The position numbers were made by a program, and so were the translations under genes. Below the pieces are notes generated by a model. That model was given only the letters and a program-made list of their open reading frames with translations. It was not told the DNA's origin and did not search any database. Shown here one piece after another: positions 43,221 through 54,000 of a stretch of 64,000 nt of DNA (its first letter is position 1; each line of letters starts with the position of its first letter). The DNA lies in the NCBI GenBank assembly GCA_900316245.1, contig ONCE01000006.1, positions 30,701 through 94,700 of the forward strand. Direction: 5' to 3'. This DNA comes from an uncultured Bacteroidales bacterium. GTDB lineage: Bacteria; Bacteroidota; Bacteroidia; Bacteroidales; UBA932.

Positions 43221-45637
43221 TGCGTCGTCTGTCATACGGAATACTGATGGTTCTTCTGCTGGCCGCTTGCGGAAAGGAGAATCAGGATCCGTTGTGGGAT
43301 GGGCCGGTGATGGAACTTACCGTTTCCTGCCTGGACGCCCAGGATCCAACCAAGGCCGGGAGTGACGGAACGGCGGCCGGTGAGAACCCGTATCACGAAA
43401 ATTTGATCAAGTGGGTAGATTTCTATTTCTATCCGGGTGGGGCCACCTCTGAATCGGCCACGTATCATATCAGAAAGGAATCCGGCAAGCGGGGCAGTGA
43501 TGTGTTCCGCCTTGAACTCACTACCAACCAGGTCAACTATCGCATTTTCCCCGTCCTTTCCGGCATTACGGAGGCCACGGTCTTTGCCATAGCCAATGGC
43601 CCCAAAAAGAAATTGGACGATTTGGACGACACTTCTCTGAGCAGTATCGAAAGCCTGCTGGACACTACGGATTTTGCCGCTCCTTCTGTCTATACCAGCC
43701 ATAGCCAGGAATATTTTATGATGAGCGGGTCCGAAACTATTACCCTGGCAGGACGCAGTCAGAAAGTGGTTTCCCAGGGACTGGTTAACTTGTCCCGCTA
43801 TGCCAGCAAGATTACGGTGGGCATCAAGATGAGCGACCGTGTAGAGTTGAGCGACGGAGAAGTCTGGGTGCCCCGCCCGCAGGAAATGAAAATTTACCTG
43901 GAAAACGGAATGAAGGTGGTTTCCCTGGGTGGCCAGCCGGCCGGAACCACCGTGGGGATTACGCCTTCCACCGAAGCCTATCTGTCTTACAAGGACAACC
44001 CGCTGTATTTCTTCAGTGGCGGAGAGCCTTATTTTGATAAGAGTGGAGATTACTACAACACCTTCCCTATGTATACATACCCTTATCATTGGGTATCCGG
44101 CGCCGAGCATGAACCTTATATCAAACTGGTTATGACTTGGGACAGATTGGAGGAAGGCGGTTATTCCCACAGCCAGAAGGAATTCTATTATAAGATTTTG
44201 ATTCCGGTTGACCGCCGGGGTGGAGATTTTATGAATAGTTTCATCCGGAACAACTGGTATCATTACGATATCAATGTAGGCGTGCTGGGAGCCGATACCG
44301 ATGAGGATGCCGTGGAATTGACGGCCGAAATGTTCCTTGTGTACTGGCAGGAAAAAGATATGGCCGTTAAGCGTGCCAACATTGGTAACGCCCGCTATCT
44401 GTCGGTGGAGGGAACGCATTTTGAAATGTACAACCAGTCCAGCATCAAGGTGATCTACACTTCCAGCAGTCCCATTGAACTCGAGAATATCCACGTTACC
44501 AGACCCTATTTCGCAGAAAATCCACAATTAGGCTATAATGAAAGGTATCGTGGTGATGTAAGGCAGGTTGACTATAGAGACGAGGATACTTATGACGACA
44601 TTTATCCGGACAATAGCTATTATCTGGAGTATAATGAGCAGCGGCGCAAGGCCTATAGCGGCGGCGTCGGGGAGGACTGGATACAGTACGGGGATGGGGC
44701 CATTGTTTATACCCACGCCCTGGAGAACAATTATTCGTCGCAGCAGTTTGAGTATTCTCCCTATACCATCACCTTTGATGTGTTCCATGCCGACGCAACC
44801 CCGACCTTGAAGAAGAATTACATCAAACACGTGGAAATTATCCAGTATCCCGGCATCTTTATCCAGGCTACGCCCAACCCCGACGATATAAAGGACAGCG
44901 GCGAACAATCTACGACCAAGCATCACGGATATGTCTATATTAACGGGGAACAATTCACCCAAAAAGATTATGAGGATGGAGGAAAACAGGAGAGCGATCT
45001 TTGGCGTGTAGTTACCTATAACGGCGGAGGCACGGATATGTATAAAATCAGTGCTACGGTATTGCCTGCCGACTCGGAGTTCATTATCGGAGACCCGCGC
45101 GTTGGCAATGCACAGAGTGCAGAAGAAATGGGATATACATTCTGCGAAGCAAACACCGTTAAAAAAGATGATCAGGGAAAGGAGGTTGTGGATACCGAAA
45201 CTAAGCGTTCCCTTACTTATTATCATCTCACAGACGGCTCTGACCGCACCAAGAATATGATTGCCCCGGCATATCGCGTTTCTACCAAATTGAGCGGATC
45301 GGCCCGTAGTACGCAAATTTCAAAGGAGAATGCCTTGAAACGTTGTGCGTCCATCCAGGAAAATGGCTTCCCGGCCGGCCGCTGGCGCTTGCCCACCCAG
45401 GGAGAGATCAGCTTTATTGCCCAGCTTTCTGCCAACGGCGTGTTTGTCAAACAGTTTGACGATAATTACTGGACGGCCAACGGGGTGGTCCAGGTTAAAA
45501 ACAATAAGGTGACGCCCAACCCGACTGCCACCAAGGCCTATATCCGCTGCGTGTATGACTCGTGGTATTGGGGAGACGACCGAATTCTAGATGGCAATGG
45601 GGATCCTACATTGTTTGTATGGGGAGATGCTGAATGA
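43217..45637 (+). CDS. Large fimbrial lipoprotein with C-terminal DUF1566/FISUMP-like module
   Basis: The 806-residue product has a lipoprotein signal (LLLAACGKEN), an N-terminal fimbrillin-like domain (WVDFYFYPGGATSESATYHI; TVFAIANGPKK) and a C-terminal module with GRWRLPTQGEISFIAQL, NYWTANG and AYIRCVYDSWYWG, the 'WRLPT ... yW' pattern of DUF1566/FISUMP, a fold related to C-type lectin-like domains. Similar endings occur in Bacteroidales fimbrial proteins. The start ATG overlaps the previous stop (ATGA). It is a tip adhesin candidate. Confidence 0.65.
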   Translation: MMRRLSYGILMVLLLAACGKENQDPLWDGPVMELTVSCLDAQDPTKAGSDGTAAGENPYHENLIKWVDFYFYPGGATSESATYHIRKESGKRGSDVFRLELTTNQVNYRIFPVLSGITEATVFAIANGPKKKLDDLDDTSLSSIESLLDTTDFAAPSVYTSHSQEYFMMSGSETITLAGRSQKVVSQGLVNLSRYASKITVGIKMSDRVELSDGEVWVPRPQEMKIYLENGMKVVSLGGQPAGTTVGITPSTEAYLSYKDNPLYFFSGGEPYFDKSGDYYNTFPMYTYPYHWVSGAEHEPYIKLVMTWDRLEEGGYSHSQKEFYYKILIPVDRRGGDFMNSFIRNNWYHYDINVGVLGADTDEDAVELTAEMFLVYWQEKDMAVKRANIGNARYLSVEGTHFEMYNQSSIKVIYTSSSPIELENIHVTRPYFAENPQLGYNERYRGDVRQVDYRDEDTYDDIYPDNSYYLEYNEQRRKAYSGGVGEDWIQYGDGAIVYTHALENNYSSQQFEYSPYTITFDVFHADATPTLKKNYIKHVEIIQYPGIFIQATPNPDDIKDSGEQSTTKHHGYVYINGEQFTQKDYEDGGKQESDLWRVVTYNGGGTDMYKISATVLPADSEFIIGDPRVGNAQSAEEMGYTFCEANTVKKDDQGKEVVDTETKRSLTYYHLTDGSDRTKNMIAPAYRVSTKLSGSARSTQISKENALKRCASIQENGFPAGRWRLPTQGEISFIAQLSANGVFVKQFDDNYWTANGVVQVKNNKVTPNPTATKAYIRCVYDSWYWGDDRILDGNGDPTLFVWGDAE

Positions 45638-48600
45638 TGAAAAAGTGGTTGATCATAGCGATGGCCGCGTTGGCAGCGTATAGCTGCAACCGGGAAGTGG
45701 AACTGGAACCGGAGTTGGATATAACCGACCCCGAGGGCCGGGTGGAGGTGGCGTTTACCGTGACCAGTGAGCAGGCCCCCACCACCAAGACGCTGGGAGA
45801 GGGAGCAAAAGAAGACCTTAAGAACATAGGGGTGGCAGTTTTTGGCGGTTCCGGCTATTTGAAAGAGTATAAGACATATACACCTACCTATGCGGGCACC
45901 CATGACTATAAGTATGTGAATCAAAAGGGTGATTCCTTGACCAAGGCTGTTTTCAAGTATTCTTGTACCATCTCTTTGCCCCTTAGCAACTCCCCGCGAA
46001 CGGTTCATCTGATTGGAAACGGTCCCGGCAGCATTCCCTTTGGGCGAGACAGTGAAGTGCTGCCCTCTCTTTTGGGAGAATCGGAAGAAGGTGGTTTCTG
46101 GCAGATGGTGCGTCTGGACAAAATTTCTGCCCAGACCGCCAAGGATGAGAATAACGTGGAGTACTATATCTATCCCGAAGGAACCACTCGTTGCCGTGAG
46201 GAGGGAGAGCCTTATGTCCCTTCCGAGTCATTAAAGGCGAAATTTAAGGTTGTCGGCCTGATCCGTAACTGGGCCAAGATAGAACTCTCTGCGGAGGATG
46301 GATGTAATTTTACCCCTTATAGTTTTGCCGTTGTGAATGTCCCTTCGAAGGGTACGCTGGTCCCGTATGGGGGAGTCAAAGGCTTTATTGACAATTACAA
46401 GGACTTGAGTTTCGACGAGCTGATCGGAAAGGATTACGATTACTCCGGCAACCTTCCTTCCAGTGTTCCCTTTGATGCTAAGGTTCCCAGCGAGGAGGAT
46501 TTTACGAATTATACGAACGGGGTTAAACAGTATATCGCCAATCCTGAGGTGGATGACGAGGCCCATACGGTTTATCTTTATGAGCGCCCCATACCCGACG
46601 GAACCATTCCTCCCACGTATGTGATTTTGTATGGATTGTACAAAAATCCCAGTGACACCTCGCTCAGTGAAGACGAAAGGACGAATGGCGTCCTGTGTTA
46701 TTATAAGGTGGACCTGATGTCCGGCAGCAAGTATTATCCCGTACTCCGCAACTTCAGGTATCAGATCAATATCCAGAAGATTTCGGCCAAGGGCCACGCT
46801 ACCCCGGCCGAGGCTGCGGCTGCTGCCGGCAGTGCGGATGTATCGGCCGATGTCAATGCATCGCACCTTCCGGACATTTCCGACGGCACCCGAAGGATGG
46901 CTATCCAGCCCTTTATGTCCAAGACCTATATCCACGCTCAGGAGGATTCGGTTTTCGTGGTTTTTTATGACGATATGAACCAAAAACCGGACCCGCTGCC
47001 CAATTTGCTGGATACATGTGTGACTTGGGAGCTTATCCCTGAGGATGCAGGTATCATCAAGAACGTGAAGATACACAAGGCCGTCGATTATAATCCTGAT
47101 ACGGAGCCCAAACCGGATAACTATGGCTGGAGGACCATTACCTATGAGATTGCCTCTCCCGGCGAAGCCCGCGCCCGCACCCAGACGCTTCGGGTCCAGT
47201 GCAAGACCGATCCATACAACAAAGAGGAAAGCTACTTGTATCGCGAAATCGTGCTCTCGCTTTTGCCCATTCAGCCCATGCGGGTGAGCTGTGGCGATAA
47301 TCCCGTCCTTAAAACCAGTGGGCAGAAAGTCAAGGTGGATGTGTCCATTCCGGATGGTCTGGTGGAATCGATGTTCCCGCTGGACTTCAATATAGAGGCC
47401 GAGAAGTTGACGCTTACCGCGGACAATACGGAGACGCAGATTGTGATGCCGGTGCTGTCGGGCCCTTCCCAGACAGGCACAGGAAAGAACGCCTTCTATT
47501 TCCAGCGTACGGTCACCTGGGACGAATATAAAACAATCAAGTCCGAGTTGGATTATGAACACGAGAGCCGTTGGCGTACCTTCTCCAGCTACTTTAAGAC
47601 CAACTGTGACGAGAGTGCTACCAAGATTTATGTAGGGAACAGTTACTTTGAGCCGGGAGAGACGGATTTTGTCAATTTTGAGTCTTTCAAGGACCCCAAG
47701 TTTATCACGTCCATCCCTTATACCAAAAACGCTCCGGTTAAAGTATCGGCCAGTATGATGCTGAAGCGCGATTCTTATGAAGAGACGGTATTCCTGGAAC
47801 TGAAGAACCTCAAACCCAGCGACCCCACCTGGCTGCCGGATGCTTCCGGAAAGTATGCCTATAAGCCCCAGGCCCAGGATATGGTATTTGATCTGCTGAC
47901 CACGGAAACAGGCGGCGATGTGTCGGTGAAATTATCCACGGACAACGGTGTTTACGAACCGGCCACCCTGGTGCCCTGGCATTTCACCAATGTGAGTTTT
48001 GTGGATGCCGTACCAATGCCTGTCACCTCCGGTAAATCTTCCAATGTGGCTTATGGATATGTGAACAGTTCCAGTGGTTCAAAAACCGTTCTGTTCGGAT
48101 TCAGTACGGATAGGGATAATATGACACCTACTGTGAAGATTATACCAGGAGAAGGAGGAATCAATATTCCCAGTGACTACATTAAGGGTTATGATGTAAG
48201 TAAACTTCATAGTAAAACTATTAATCCTTATACGGGCGCAGATAATTATTTCTGGGCCGAGATGACCACGAACAAGGACCAACAGATTACCAGCAAGGTT
48301 TCGTTTGTTCTCTCTTCCGTGGGATATGTAGAGGAGCCTGTGGAGGCCGGCCGTTTTAACGGCAATATCTTCACCTGGGATTTTACTTCCGATAAGTGGA
48401 AGACAGACAAATTGTGGTATGAAGAGACTAAGACCGAGGTCTCTTATAGCAGTTATCTGGGCGTAGGATTCAATACAATTTCCAGTGTGGACGGATCCGG
48501 TGTCAGATTGAATAAAGGAGGCACCTATGAAATTTCCGCCGAAGTCTATAAAAAAAGCGGCAATGTTCATACGGATACGGAATGCGACCTTTATTGCGTG

Positions 48601-48855
48601 ATTATTGAGTACGCCAAGGATAGTAATAATATCCCCAGCATTCCTAAATCGGTTGAGGAACCTATGATTCCGGAGGAGGGCGTGTACTACCAGTATCTGG
48701 GAAGCGAGAATCAGTATCTCTGGACTTTCCCCCGTGGTACAAAGTCGGCAAGATTGACGCTAAAGGCATCCGCCAGCCGCGATATCGTTATCAAGCGTAT
48801 CATCGGAAAGGCCTTCCGTGGTTCCCTGTACCACACGGACGGTCAGCACGATTAG
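45634..48855 (+). CDS. Very large fimbrial-operon lipoprotein, tip adhesin candidate
   Basis: The 1073-residue product has a lipoprotein signal (LAAYSCNREVEL) and starts by ATGA overlap with the previous gene. The N-terminal region is fimbrillin-like (EDLKNIGVAVFGGSGYLKEYK; TVHLIGNGPG; LRNFRYQINIQKI). The middle and C-terminal parts are beta-rich domains I do not recognise, ending in a carbohydrate-binding-like sheet region (GGTYEISAEVYKKSG, RLTLKASASRDIVIKRIIG). As the last and largest lipoprotein of the operon it is a plausible tip adhesin. The stop lies six bases from the convergent pbpC stop. Confidence 0.6.
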   Translation: MMKKWLIIAMAALAAYSCNREVELEPELDITDPEGRVEVAFTVTSEQAPTTKTLGEGAKEDLKNIGVAVFGGSGYLKEYKTYTPTYAGTHDYKYVNQKGDSLTKAVFKYSCTISLPLSNSPRTVHLIGNGPGSIPFGRDSEVLPSLLGESEEGGFWQMVRLDKISAQTAKDENNVEYYIYPEGTTRCREEGEPYVPSESLKAKFKVVGLIRNWAKIELSAEDGCNFTPYSFAVVNVPSKGTLVPYGGVKGFIDNYKDLSFDELIGKDYDYSGNLPSSVPFDAKVPSEEDFTNYTNGVKQYIANPEVDDEAHTVYLYERPIPDGTIPPTYVILYGLYKNPSDTSLSEDERTNGVLCYYKVDLMSGSKYYPVLRNFRYQINIQKISAKGHATPAEAAAAAGSADVSADVNASHLPDISDGTRRMAIQPFMSKTYIHAQEDSVFVVFYDDMNQKPDPLPNLLDTCVTWELIPEDAGIIKNVKIHKAVDYNPDTEPKPDNYGWRTITYEIASPGEARARTQTLRVQCKTDPYNKEESYLYREIVLSLLPIQPMRVSCGDNPVLKTSGQKVKVDVSIPDGLVESMFPLDFNIEAEKLTLTADNTETQIVMPVLSGPSQTGTGKNAFYFQRTVTWDEYKTIKSELDYEHESRWRTFSSYFKTNCDESATKIYVGNSYFEPGETDFVNFESFKDPKFITSIPYTKNAPVKVSASMMLKRDSYEETVFLELKNLKPSDPTWLPDASGKYAYKPQAQDMVFDLLTTETGGDVSVKLSTDNGVYEPATLVPWHFTNVSFVDAVPMPVTSGKSSNVAYGYVNSSSGSKTVLFGFSTDRDNMTPTVKIIPGEGGINIPSDYIKGYDVSKLHSKTINPYTGADNYFWAEMTTNKDQQITSKVSFVLSSVGYVEEPVEAGRFNGNIFTWDFTSDKWKTDKLWYEETKTEVSYSSYLGVGFNTISSVDGSGVRLNKGGTYEISAEVYKKSGNVHTDTECDLYCVIIEYAKDSNNIPSIPKSVEEPMIPEEGVYYQYLGSENQYLWTFPRGTKSARLTLKASASRDIVIKRIIGKAFRGSLYHTDGQHD

Positions 48856-48860
48856 CCCTT

Positions 48861-51068
48861 TTATTCCGCTACGGTAAAGGGGAGGGTGACTGAGTTACCG
48901 TCTCCGTCTACTACCGTGAGGGTGTGTTTTCCGATGGGCGGGGCCAGCCGCAGTTCGTGGATAAAACGGGTTTCTCCCACAAAACTTTGATCCAGATGCC
49001 ACCAGAGGGTGGCATCTGTGCTATGGTGCGCCACGCGGAACACCACGCCTTCCACCTCGCCGGAGAGTTGGCGGGGAAGGTATAGGACGGTGCCGGAACT
49101 GGGATAGATAAACTCCATAACCTGGGCCGATGCGCCTTTCTTGCCGGCTCCCACATACTCCGGATGATGCGGCTTGTAAAACCATTCCATGGCCGGAGGA
49201 AGCACAAATTCCCCGTTTCGGTGATAGGGACAGGGGTCGCTCTCCAGGCAGGCCGAAGGAAGGAGCAGCTCCTCCGTCTGAGGACATTCAGGACCGGCCA
49301 GGTAGCCGGAGGCAACGCAGACTTTGGCAAGAGATGGCCGGTCGGAGTTTTCATCATGCCCGGCTTGACCGGGCATCTCGAACCAGTCGTTGGAGGCGGG
49401 GAGGAGGCCCAGGATGTCAAACATCACGGGACCGGCGGTGCGGGCGCCGGTGAGGCCCGGAACGCCCTGGCCTTCGGCATTGCCGGCCCAGACCCCAATG
49501 GTGTATTCCGGTGTCATCCCCACGGCCCAGGCATCGCGGAAGCCGTAACTGGTGCCGGTCTTCCACGCCGCCTTGCGAACGGAACGGATAAGCCGCCAGT
49601 CCAACTCGTCGGGCCGATTGACCTCCTTAAGGGCGTCCAGGGTGTACCAGGTGGCCAGAGATGGCCGGTCGGTGCCGGCCATGACGGGCTGCTCGGAGCC
49701 GGTTATGACGGAAGCTGCCATGGCGCTGTAGGCGGCGGTGATCTCGTCCAGGCGGCCTTCGGCTCCGCCGAGGATGAGGGAGAGGCCGTAGGTCTCGGGG
49801 CTGCGGGTGAGGGTAGTTAGGCCCCGGGCCTGCAGCAGGGAGTAGAACTTGGGCACGCCGTATTGCCGCAGGAGGAACACGGCCGGAACGTTGAGGGAGC
49901 GGGCCAGGGCTTCGGCGGCCGGTACGGCGCCATAGAACTGCCGGTCAAAGTTTTGCGGGGCAAAACCGCCCAGGTTCACCGGGATGTCGGGAAGCAGCGT
50001 ACGGGGGAGGATGAGCCCCTCCTCCAGGGCGGCCTCATACAGGAAGGGCTTGAGGATGCTGCCGGTGCTCCTTGGAGAGGAAGCAATATCTACCTGCACG
50101 CCGGGCCGTTCGCGGTAAGGGGAGGCATTGCCCACATAGGCCACCACCTCGCCGGTGCGGTTGTCCATTACCACGGCGGCCAGGTCGGACACGCCTTCCC
50201 GGGCCAGGTCGTCGGACTGGCGGTCCACAGCGGCCGTCACGGCTTTCTGCAGTCCTATCCGCAGCGAAGTGCGGGTGCGGACCCCCTTGGGACAGTTCTC
50301 GACATAATGCGGAGCAAAAGCAGGCAGCGGCAGCGGTGCCTGGGGCAGCGGCTCTTCCAGGGCCGCTGCATACGTATCGGCCCCTATGTCTCCGTGCTCC
50401 AGCAGCCGCTTGAGAAGACGGTTGCGCTTTTGCAGGAGTTCCTCCCGGCCGCGGCTCAGGTGCAGGGTGGCCGGTGCGTTGGGCAGGACCGCCAGGGTGG
50501 CGGCTTCGGCCCAGGACAGTTCAGACGCCGGCCGGCCAAAATAGCGCCAGGCGGCCGCTTCCAATCCCACCACATTGCCTCCGAAGGGGGCGTGGGAGGC
50601 ATACAGCGCCAGGATGCGGCGTTTGGAGTAACGCAGTTCCAGGCGCGTGGCCAGTATGGATTCTATGAGTTTTTGCTTTACGGTGCGCTCCTTCTGGCGG
50701 CTGAGGCGGATGACCTGCATAGTAATGGTACTGCCGCCGCTCACCACGTGGCCGCTTCGGAGGTTCTGCACAAGCGCGCGGCCCATAGCCACGGGGTTCA
50801 CGCCGGGATGCCACCGGAAATGCCGGTCCTCAAACTGGACCAGTGCGGTGGCAAAACGCTCCGGTACGGTGTCGCAGGGCGGGAACCGCCACTGCCCGTC
50901 CTCCGCGATGCGTGCGCCCAGGAGCTCGCCCTCGGCACTCTCCACCACGGTGGAATACACCGTGTCCTTGAACAGGTTCCGGGGCAGACAGAAGAGGTAG
51001 GCCAGAAGGATTACAGCCAACCCTAAAGAGATCCCCGGTCTAAGCCGGGGATGACGGGGTCCGGCCAT
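48861..51068 (-). CDS. pbpC: Penicillin-binding protein 1C
   Basis: The 735-residue bifunctional enzyme polymerises and cross-links peptidoglycan. The GT51 domain has EDRHFRWHPGVNPVAMGRA and GGSTITMQVIRL; the transpeptidase has SILK within SPRSTGSILKPFL, SLN in ARSLNVPAV, and KTGTSYGFRDAWAVG; the C-terminal PbpC domain follows. The ATG overlaps the A2M stop by one base. Residues about 4-14 (PRHPRLRPGIS) are encoded by a palindromic repeat; a TTG at 51020 just after it is an alternative start. Two further in-frame repeats insert segments DRPSLAT and MPGQAGHDENSDRPSLAK inside the transpeptidase and C-terminal parts. Confidence 0.93.
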   Translation of the reverse strand: MAGPRHPRLRPGISLGLAVILLAYLFCLPRNLFKDTVYSTVVESAEGELLGARIAEDGQWRFPPCDTVPERFATALVQFEDRHFRWHPGVNPVAMGRALVQNLRSGHVVSGGSTITMQVIRLSRQKERTVKQKLIESILATRLELRYSKRRILALYASHAPFGGNVVGLEAAAWRYFGRPASELSWAEAATLAVLPNAPATLHLSRGREELLQKRNRLLKRLLEHGDIGADTYAAALEEPLPQAPLPLPAFAPHYVENCPKGVRTRTSLRIGLQKAVTAAVDRQSDDLAREGVSDLAAVVMDNRTGEVVAYVGNASPYRERPGVQVDIASSPRSTGSILKPFLYEAALEEGLILPRTLLPDIPVNLGGFAPQNFDRQFYGAVPAAEALARSLNVPAVFLLRQYGVPKFYSLLQARGLTTLTRSPETYGLSLILGGAEGRLDEITAAYSAMAASVITGSEQPVMAGTDRPSLATWYTLDALKEVNRPDELDWRLIRSVRKAAWKTGTSYGFRDAWAVGMTPEYTIGVWAGNAEGQGVPGLTGARTAGPVMFDILGLLPASNDWFEMPGQAGHDENSDRPSLAKVCVASGYLAGPECPQTEELLLPSACLESDPCPYHRNGEFVLPPAMEWFYKPHHPEYVGAGKKGASAQVMEFIYPSSGTVLYLPRQLSGEVEGVVFRVAHHSTDATLWWHLDQSFVGETRFIHELRLAPPIGKHTLTVVDGDGNSVTLPFTVAE
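49331..49380 (+). repeat. CGTCAT-type palindromic elements, in frame inside pbpC (copy 5, composite)
   Basis: ATGCCCGG-CTTGA-CCGGGCAT followed by CTCG is a full element (49351-49380). Directly before it, GAGATGGCCGGTCGG (49331-49345) repeats the first half of copy 6. The encoded peptide is MPGQAGHDENSDRPSLA. Confidence 0.7.
49658..49711 (-). repeat. CGTCAT-type palindromic elements, in frame inside pbpC (copy 6 plus a half copy)
   Basis: GAGATGGCCGG-TCGGTG-CCGGCCATGACGG (in two pieces here) at 49658-49687 is a full element on the minus strand; GAGCCGGTTATGACGG at its right is a further half element. They encode VITGSEQPVMAGTDRPSLA. Confidence 0.7.
51028..51057 (-). repeat. CGTCAT-type palindromic element at the 5' end of pbpC (copy 7)
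   Basis: GAGATCCCCGG, a six-base centre TCTAAG, then CCGGGGATGACGG. It lies ten bases inside the annotated pbpC start and is translated as PRHPRLRPGIS. Confidence 0.8.
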
Positions 51069-54000
51069 TACTCAGTAACTACGGCCGTGCCGGAGGCGGT
51101 GGCGGCCTGGATGGCCGGCTCATACATAGCCTCGGCCACTACGGACGGCAGCATATATCGGCCTTCATAGGCGGCTCGCAGCTGCACGGTGAAGGTCTTG
51201 TGCCGGCCGGCGGGCAGGGCAAAGAACCAGTTCACGCGGTCGTCGCGGATGTCCTTGTAGTCGTAACTCTCCTCGCCGGAACCACCCGTGAGCCGGTCGT
51301 TCTGGATTTCCCAGCCGGAAGCCACGGGGAAGTTGAGGGCCAGGTTCTCGTAAGCCTTGGCACTGGAGGTGTTGGTTACCTTGACCGTGGCGATGAAGCG
51401 CGTTCCCTGGGGCAGGGAAGCGGGGTTCACCGTGGCACCGGTTTCGGCCGAAGTGTATTTGATTTCCAGTTTGAGGCCGTTGGAGGTGGCGGTCCTGACA
51501 GCGCTGCGCTGTGTCTTGATCAGGGTGCCGTACACCGTACCGTTGGAGTTGTTCTTCACAACCTGCTCCCCGGAGAGGTTTTCAACCAGGCTCTTCTGGG
51601 CCTGGACGGCTTTGTCCCCAAGGGTTACCTTGAGCTCGGAAGCGGGCACCTTGTCGTAGAGGTGGCGGTAGGCCACGGTGGCAAAGGCAGTCTCCTGCGT
51701 GCTCATAGAACGCTCTGCGGGTTCGCTGGCCAAGGAGAGGGCCTCGGCTATGTTCTCACAGAGAACCAGGGCGTCCAGGGCCACCATACGGTCCCGGTAG
51801 CCGGTTCCGTAGGTGAGGTTGTAAGGCTCGTATTCCGGGAAGTCCTTGCCAATGCCTTCCAGCAGGCCCTGTCCCAGGGTAGCCTTGCCGCTCAGGGCAT
51901 AGGCACCGGCCAGCATATAGCGGGCGCGGTCTCCAATCTTGGAGGCTTCCTTGAGGCGGTTCATACCGGATACCTGGGCCTCTCCGGCGAGAGCCATGGT
52001 GTACAGGCGGTAGGCTTCGTCCAGGTTGGAGAAGAAGTTGTCTCCGGCCACGCGGAACACCTGGCTCATCTTCTTCTGGTAGGCTTTCCAGTTCTTGATG
52101 ACGCCGCTGTTCACTTCAAAGCCGGCCTTGGAGGCGGCGGTGAGGAAGTGACCGGCCATCGAACTCACCCAGGTGTCGCTTCGGCTGCCGCTCCAGTAGG
52201 CAAAGCCACCGTCGGCATTCTGACGGGCGTACAGTTTGTTGATAAGGGTAGGGATGAGGGCCCTGGCTCCGGCTGCCTCTTTCTCGGACAGCATAGGCAG
52301 GAGGCTCACCATAGTAAGGCCGCGGGCGCTCAGCTGTTCGCCGCACTCGTAGCGGTAGTCGCGCATATTGATGTACCAGGCTTGGGCGTCCGGGGCGGGG
52401 AATCCGGCCAGCTGCAGCGTGCCGTTCCCTACGGTGCGGCTCTCGCCGGGCTTGAGGGAGAAGCGGCTTACCGTTGCAATCTCGGGCTGGGGATTCTGCA
52501 CGGTGAGGGCTATGGTCTCGCTGGCCTTGTGGCCGCTGCCGGCGGCTTCCACCGTGATGTGAGCCACGCCTTCCTCGCCGGTGGCCTTGAGGGCAAACTT
52601 CACCAGCCGGTCACCCTTGGCGGCAAAGGTAAGTTTCTGGGAGGCGGGGCCTTCCAGTTTCACCGGACCGTCCACCTTGACGGATACCTGGGCTTCCTTG
52701 ACGCCGTCTTCCATCGCAAACACGTTCACCGGAATCTGGCACTCCTCGTTGATGCCCAGCACACGCGGCAGGGTGGTCACCACCATCAGCGGATTCTGGA
52801 CGGGCACGGTCTTTTCGGCATTGCCGAAGGCACCTTCGTGGCCGGCCACCACCATCACGCGCACGCTGCCCACATAGGTGGGAAGCTTAAGTTTGAGGAC
52901 GTCTCCGTTCTTGTCCACCGTCTTGGGCTGCAGGAACAGCACTACGGGGTTGAAGCGATTGTCTTTTCGGGCCGATACAATGTTCTCCTGGTCGCCGCCG
53001 ATGGAAGCGATGGGGGCGAACTTGCCGCTGAAGGCGCCCACCACCTGGTCGTACAGGTCCCAGGTCTTGACGCCCAGGGCTTCGTTCTTGTACATATAGT
53101 CCCAGGGATTGGGGGTCTTGAAGGCCGTCAGGTCCAGCAGGCCTTCATCCACGATGGCCAGGGTATAGGTCATGGGCTTGCCGGACTTCTCGGTCACCTT
53201 GACGGTGAATTCCTCGTCCGGGTGCAGCACCTGCGGCAGGGTAACCACCGGTTCCAGGTGCGAGGCGGGGTTCTCCACCTTCACGCGCTGGACGCCGTAC
53301 ATACGCAGCGGGAGGTCGTTCTCCGTGGCGCCATAAGGCTGCAGCAGGGTTACGTGCACGTAGATGTTGGGAGCCATACCGGGCTCTACGGTAAACTTGT
53401 AAGGGGTATCCTTTTCAGACAGGCTTACCCATTCCCGCTGTAGCACGCCGCCGGCGTTCTCCAGGGATACCAGGGCCTGACCGCCCTTGGCGGCGGGTAT
53501 GTACACCGTGGCCTTCTCGCCCACCTGGTAGGAAGGCTTGTCGGTGGAGATGGTAAGCATCGTAAGGGCTTCGGGATCCTGCCGGTTGGCGCGGCCGCGG
53601 TAGTCGGACCAGTCAACGGTTACGAAGGATCCGCTTACGTGGCCGGAGTTCCGGTCCTTGGCCAGGATGAGGTAGCGGCCCCAGTCGGGGTAGTTGACCC
53701 GGAGGTTGATGCCGGTGTCATCGGCCCCGGAAGTAAGGGTGCCGGAGGCAATCTTTGTTACCGAATTGCCCTTTACGTAGGAATCCAGTTCTCCGCCGGG
53801 ATTCTCCCACCACCAGTTCCAGCCGGTCTTGAACACTACGTATTCAATCTGGTGGCCCTTGACGCGTTTGCCGTGGGCATCCACGACGGCCATCTGGATA
53901 GGCTGGTCTTTGTCGGTTTCCAGGAAGTCGCCTTCCGGTACCTTGATGCCTACATAGGCGCTGTAAGGGGAGTAGGGAAGGGTCTCGGTGGTGAAACTCT

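Noticed and set aside
34616-48855. SusC/SusD-type glycan uptake locus
   Set aside because: The large lipoproteins lack SusD-type TPR helices and no TonB-dependent barrel is present; fimbrillin-like motifs fit better.
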